Source: Gp6-AA40 sp035764385
GTDB taxonomy: Bacteria > Acidobacteriota > Vicinamibacteria > Vicinamibacterales > UBA2999
Reading direction: 5' to 3'
NCBI GenBank assembly: GCA_035764385.1
Contig: DASTZI010000347.1
Location: forward strand, 1-14,247
Length of the DNA stretch: 14,247 bases
The position numbers and the translations under genes were made by a program. How positions within the stretch are numbered: position 1 is the first letter of the stretch; the number at the start of each line of letters is the position of its first letter. The notes beneath the pieces are model-generated. The model did no database searches, had not been told where the DNA came from, and saw only the letters and a program-made list of their open reading frames with translations. Positions 13,564 to 14,247 of the stretch are shown piece by piece.

Positions 13564-13659
13564 GGGCCGGCTGAAGCCGGCCCCTACGAATCCTTATCGC
13601 GTACGTTGGCCTCCGTACCTAGGGGCCGACAGTACGTAGGGGCCGGCTTCAGCCGGCCC
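13564..13659. repeat. REP-like pair: two GGCCGGCT palindromes in inverted orientation
   Basis: The 25-base arm at 13564-13588 (GGGCCGGCT GA AGCCGGCCC CTACG) is the exact reverse complement of 13635-13659. Each arm is itself a 9-bp palindrome around two bases. The 46-base spacer has further complementarity (GTTGGCC near 13605 with GGCCGAC near 13624). The pair fills most of the ddl-tgt divergent gap and resembles paired REP/BIME-type intergenic palindromes. No transposase of the RAYT type is in the window. Confidence 0.88.
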
Positions 13660-13677
13660 ATCTGATCTAATAGTAGC

Positions 13678-14247
13678 GTGCCCCCTGCATTCAGCTTCGC
13701 GTTGCTCGCAACCGACGGCAGCGCTCGTCTCGCCGAGTTGCGCACGCCACACGGGAGAGTGCAGACACCCGCGTTCATGCCGGTCGGCACACAGGGAAGC
13801 GTGAAGGCAACGCTCCACCGCGATCTCGAACAGGCGGGCGCGCAGATCATCCTGGGCAACACGTATCACCTGTATCTACGCCCCGGCGACGAGTTGATCG
13901 CTCGCCGAGGGGGGCTGCATCGGTTCATCGGCTGGTCGCATCCGATCCTCACCGACAGCGGCGGGTATCAGGTGTTCAGCCTCGCAGGACGCCGGAAGAT
14001 CGACGAGCAGGGCGCGGAGTTTCGCTCGCATCTGGATGGTTCCCTGCACCGGTTGTCGCCGGAGAGTGCGGTCGATATTCAGGCACGGCTCGGGTCCGAC
14101 ATTGCGATGGTGCTCGACGAATGCCTGGCGTATCCCGCGTCGCGCGAGGAAACCGCGCAGTCCATGGAACGCTCGGTCCGATGGGCCGCCCGATGCCGCG
14201 CGCATTTCCGGCAAGTCCTCGACGCCGGAGCAGCTGCCGACGTTGCT
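13678..14247 (+). CDS. tgt: tRNA-guanine transglycosylase (partial, N-terminal 190 residues)
   Basis: The frame is open from GTG at 13678 to the window end (190 codons), with an in-frame TGA at 13663. PAFMPVGTQGSVKA (31-44), ILGNTYHLYLRPG (58-70), LTDSGGYQVFSL (91-102) and SDIAMVLDEC (140-149) are Tgt signatures. Asp93 and Tyr97 correspond to Z. mobilis Asp102 and Tyr106 of the preQ1 pocket. The enzyme exchanges guanine 34 for preQ1 in tRNAs with GUN anticodons, in queuosine synthesis. The nucleophile aspartate and the zinc site lie beyond the window. GTG was chosen as the first start after the in-frame stop; no good Shine-Dalgarno is visible, and the preceding bases are a TAATAGTAG stretch next to the REP-like pair. 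Confidence 0.95.
   Translation, partial: MPPAFSFALLATDGSARLAELRTPHGRVQTPAFMPVGTQGSVKATLHRDLEQAGAQIILGNTYHLYLRPGDELIARRGGLHRFIGWSHPILTDSGGYQVFSLAGRRKIDEQGAEFRSHLDGSLHRLSPESAVDIQARLGSDIAMVLDECLAYPASREETAQSMERSVRWAARCRAHFRQVLDAGAAADVA

Overview
The window reads as a chromosomal segment of a high-GC, Gram-negative (LPS-bearing) bacterium. Frequent GTG starts, the gene order deoxynucleoside kinase-accD-folC-lptD, and intergenic short-period repeats would suit Acidobacteriota (perhaps Vicinamibacteria). That placement is inferred from style, not from any marker alignment.

Left edge (1-1042, minus strand). The first 87 codons of a radical SAM protein of the SPL/Rv2578c type run off the left end. 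Next is an intergenic stretch that can fold into a three-way junction (about 309-436), then a small lipoprotein of unknown function. Envelope/sugar block (1043-5583, minus). This holds an NDP-sugar reductase resembling GDP-6-deoxymannose reductase (rmd-like), dTDP-glucose 4,6-dehydratase (rmlB), and the LPS-export outer-membrane protein LptD. Both sugar enzymes make activated 6-deoxyhexoses of the kind used in O-antigen or exopolysaccharide, and LptD inserts LPS in the outer membrane. Core-metabolism block (5600-8499, minus). folC, accD and a deoxynucleoside kinase precede lptD with gaps of 13, 37 and 16 bases, so dnk-accD-folC-lptD looks like one operon read right to left.

From 8546 on the plus strand there is a large exported HEAT-repeat protein with a C-terminal cyclophilin-type prolyl isomerase. 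Convergent to it lie two tiny minus-strand genes missed by ordinary length cut-offs. They encode lysine-rich peptides of 16 and 17 residues. Each has its own ribosome binding site and its own strong intrinsic terminator, and the second also has a good sigma-70-like promoter. Their differences are synonymous apart from one inserted alanine codon. Next come a minus-strand pair, D-Ala-D-Ala ligase (ddl) and an exported TPR-like protein, joined stop to start (TAA directly followed by ATG). The right edge holds the first 190 codons of tRNA-guanine transglycosylase (tgt) on the plus strand.

Four gene junctions carry repeats: a 187-base GTTC/GAAC inverted repeat (rmlB/rmd), a tandem heptad array NNTCRGG (accD/folC), an inverted heptad array GGCTCAN/NTGAGCC (dnk/HEAT-cyclophilin), and a perfect 25-bp inverted pair of GGCCGGCT-type palindromes (ddl/tgt). 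Two of the arrays extend into coding sequence and shape protein ends. The most novel-looking items are the paired lysine-rich microproteins, the three-way-junction element and the period-7 junction repeats. No insertion sequence, CRISPR array, tRNA or rRNA was seen, and no gene-free stretch exceeds 300 bases.
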